20,014 nt of DNA from Chalciporus piperatus (Eukaryota > Basidiomycota > Agaricomycetes > Boletales > Boletaceae), in contig JBBPTG010000363.1 of the NCBI GenBank assembly GCA_038093975.1, positions 1 to 20,014 on the forward strand, written 5' to 3'. The translations under genes were made by a program, and so were the position numbers. Positions 18,246-20,014 of this stretch are shown here, one piece after another (the stretch's first letter is position 1; the number at the start of each line of letters is the position of its first letter). The notes under the pieces are model-generated. The model was not told the origin of the DNA, ran no database searches, and worked only from the letters and a program-made list of their open reading frames with translations.

Positions 18246-19099
18246 CAGACCTACCTAGCTTTGGTCGTGAGCTAAAGAGTCACTACCGAGTGTTGATGAC
18301 TGCGTCATGACACTTGGATAAACTTGATCACACTGCCCGGACTCTAGGGCTAAAGAGTTGGTCGTTTGACCATTGGCGTACGTGACACGCTCGGAGAAAG
18401 CAACTCTGTTCCCACTGCTGCACATACGGCTGTCCACCGTCCTAAACGGGATAATGTTGCTGTTCCCCATAGTGCACAAGGGGCTCTTTGATCATTGGAG
18501 ATCGCTTGGGTATTACCAATAGCCTTTGCGTGTACACATGATCCAGGTTCACGTGATCACCTGTTGACGTCACGAATTCGCCTTCTGGCTTTTCACTTCT
18601 CATGGGTCAGCATTTAGTGCCCAGTTTCTGTTACCCATTCGTCGTCGTCATCACCCCACATCCCTATCCGCGTACATCGTCGTCGCTGTCTCGCGACTCT
18701 GCTAGAGTGTCTACCTCTACCGTGTACATTGTCGCCGTTGCTCTGCAACTATTCCCTGGCAACTAGAGTGTCTACCTCTGTTGCGCATTCCGCCGCCGTC
18801 ACCCGCGAAGCCTGAAAGATAGCTTCATGATCTGTTGAACCTCACTTGGTCTTCTATACCGGTTTGGACAATCAACACGCAGTACTCTAGCAGTACCTAG
18901 AAGATTAATACCCTGAGTTATCGCAACTCACATGCAAGAGCCGCCGCCGCTCGACTTCGTCTCCCTCGACACCTACAAGCTTGAAAGATAGCTTTACGAC
19001 TTTATTGTTTAGTTGTCTCGTCACCAGTACACCACTCAACTGTCGATCCACATAGCGTAGTCCATTTGTACCCTGATCCAGGGCCAGCTGATCACCAAT
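18246..19099. other. Repeat-derived stretch without recognised gene
   Basis: Scattered diverged repeats only: AGAGTG(T/C)-TACCTCT near 18113, 18703 and 18765, and TGAAAGATAGCTT near 18811 and 18982. No gene, RNA or sharp boundary is seen. Confidence 0.45.
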
Positions 19100-20014
19100 T
19101 AGGCCGTGCTCTACTGGCCGGCTAACGATTGGCCGCTGGTGTATGGTCACCTAGGTTAGGGATCGGCTAGTAATAGAATGTACACGTAGAGTAGGGATCA
19201 GCCAATGTACCATTGTGCCCTGGCAGTGGGAATGGCCAACACAAAGGTTCCCTGAGGTAGGACCTGGCCGACTGGTGCTAATTACCCAGTCCTGCCTGCA
19301 TCAGGGTTTGGCCCATAGAGAATAGGGATAGGCCGATGTGTAAACCCTCCATGTGTAGGGAGCGGCCGATGCAGGAAATGTTTAGGGGTGGGCATTGGCC
19401 ACTGAATCATGTCTCCTACAGCAGGCATGGCCGATAGATTGAGTGTCAATGTGTAGGGATGGGCCGATGGGTTGAGCCTCAATGTGTAGGAATGGGCCGA
19501 TGCAATCAGTGTCAATGTGTAGGGATGGGCCGATGGGTTGAGCCTCAATGCGTAGGGATGGGCCGATGCATTGAGCCTCAATGCGTAGGAATGGGCCGAT
19601 ATACCTATTGTCACTAGGTAGGGATGGGCCGATGCAATCAGCGTCGATGTGTAGGGATGGGCCGATGCATTGAGCCTCAATGCGTAGGAATGGGCTGATG
19701 CAATGAGCCTCAATGCGTAGGAGTGGGCCGATATACCTATTGTCACTAGGCAGGAATGGGCCGATGCAATCAGTGTCAATGTGTAGGGATGGGCCGATGC
19801 AATCAGTGTCAATGTGTAGGGATGGGCCGATGGGTTGAGCCTCAATGGGTAGGGATGGGCCGATATACCTATTGTCACTAGGCAGGAATGGGCCGATGCA
19901 ATCAGTGTCAATGTGTAGGGATGGGCCGATGGGTTGAGCCTCAATGGGTAGGGATGGGCCGATGCAATCAGCGTCAATGTGTAGGGATCGGCCGATGCAA
20001 TCACTGTCAATGTG
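19100..20014. repeat. 33-bp minisatellite, continuing past the right edge
   Basis: The anchor GGGCCGAT (or a one-base variant) recurs every 33 bp from 19461 to 19989 (17 times). Less regular copies occur at 19330, 19363, 19396 and 19428, and decayed ones back to about 19100. Unit types differ after the anchor: GCAATCAGTG, GGGTTGAGCC, GCATTGAGCC and ATACCTATTG. The ATACCTATTG type occurs at 19593, 19725 and 19857, exactly 132 bp apart, showing a four-unit higher-order repeat. Because 33 is a multiple of three, the minus strand stays open for 242 codons as an 11-residue repeat (SAHPYTLTLIA-like). Confidence 0.95.

Noticed and set aside
19282..20010. 242-codon minus-strand open frame taken as a repeat protein
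   Set aside because: It stays open because the minisatellite unit is 33 bp and lacks stops in that frame. It overlaps degenerate units and has no domain or splice structure.
19461..20014. CRISPR-like array
   Set aside because: The repeats are tandem without unique spacers, and the DNA is eukaryotic.

Overview
The window is nuclear DNA of a filamentous fungus, almost certainly a basidiomycete of the Agaricomycetes. The evidence is many GT-AG introns of about 45-60 bp, an F-box/leucine-rich protein and a seven-helix membrane protein of styles that are expanded in these fungi, and a fungal Drs2-type flippase. A Rhizoctonia/Ceratobasidium-like origin is my inference from remembered family members; I ran no search.

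Layout. At 1-2050 lies a decayed M20-family amidohydrolase gene whose exons can still be traced. It carries deletions and frameshifts, and one exon (1007-1127) is now inverted. A DNA transposon of hAT type (2428-4000) follows, with perfect 24-bp terminal inverted repeats and an 8-bp target duplication. Next to it is an F-box gene (about 4281-5843).

The gene-rich core runs from 6255 to 15236. It holds a minus-strand gene of many small exons for a membrane protein (6255-8078), the complex I accessory subunit NDUFA12 (8216-8737), a tRNA-Gln with an 8-nt intron (8926-9005), a minus-strand gene for a 79-residue membrane protein whose first coding exon is only the ATG (9436-9885), and a 20-exon P4-ATPase (10098-15236). 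The gene pairs 6255-8078/8216-8737 and 9436-9885/10098-15236 each diverge from a short shared promoter. The flippase reads as 1306 codons except for one exact 47-bp tandem duplication (13140-13233), which shifts the frame just after the TGD motif.

From about 15.3 kb to the end I recognise no gene. This part holds palindromes, a family of hairpins (16773-17112), a promoter-like block with seven TGACTCA sites (five of them exactly 10 bp apart) upstream of a TATATAAA, a GTC-rich degenerate repeat, and a 33-bp minisatellite that runs off the right end and has a 132-bp higher-order period. I see no bacterial-type defence system, CRISPR array or operon. What stands out is genome decay, recent duplication and repeat architecture, plus the phased TGACTCA promoter.
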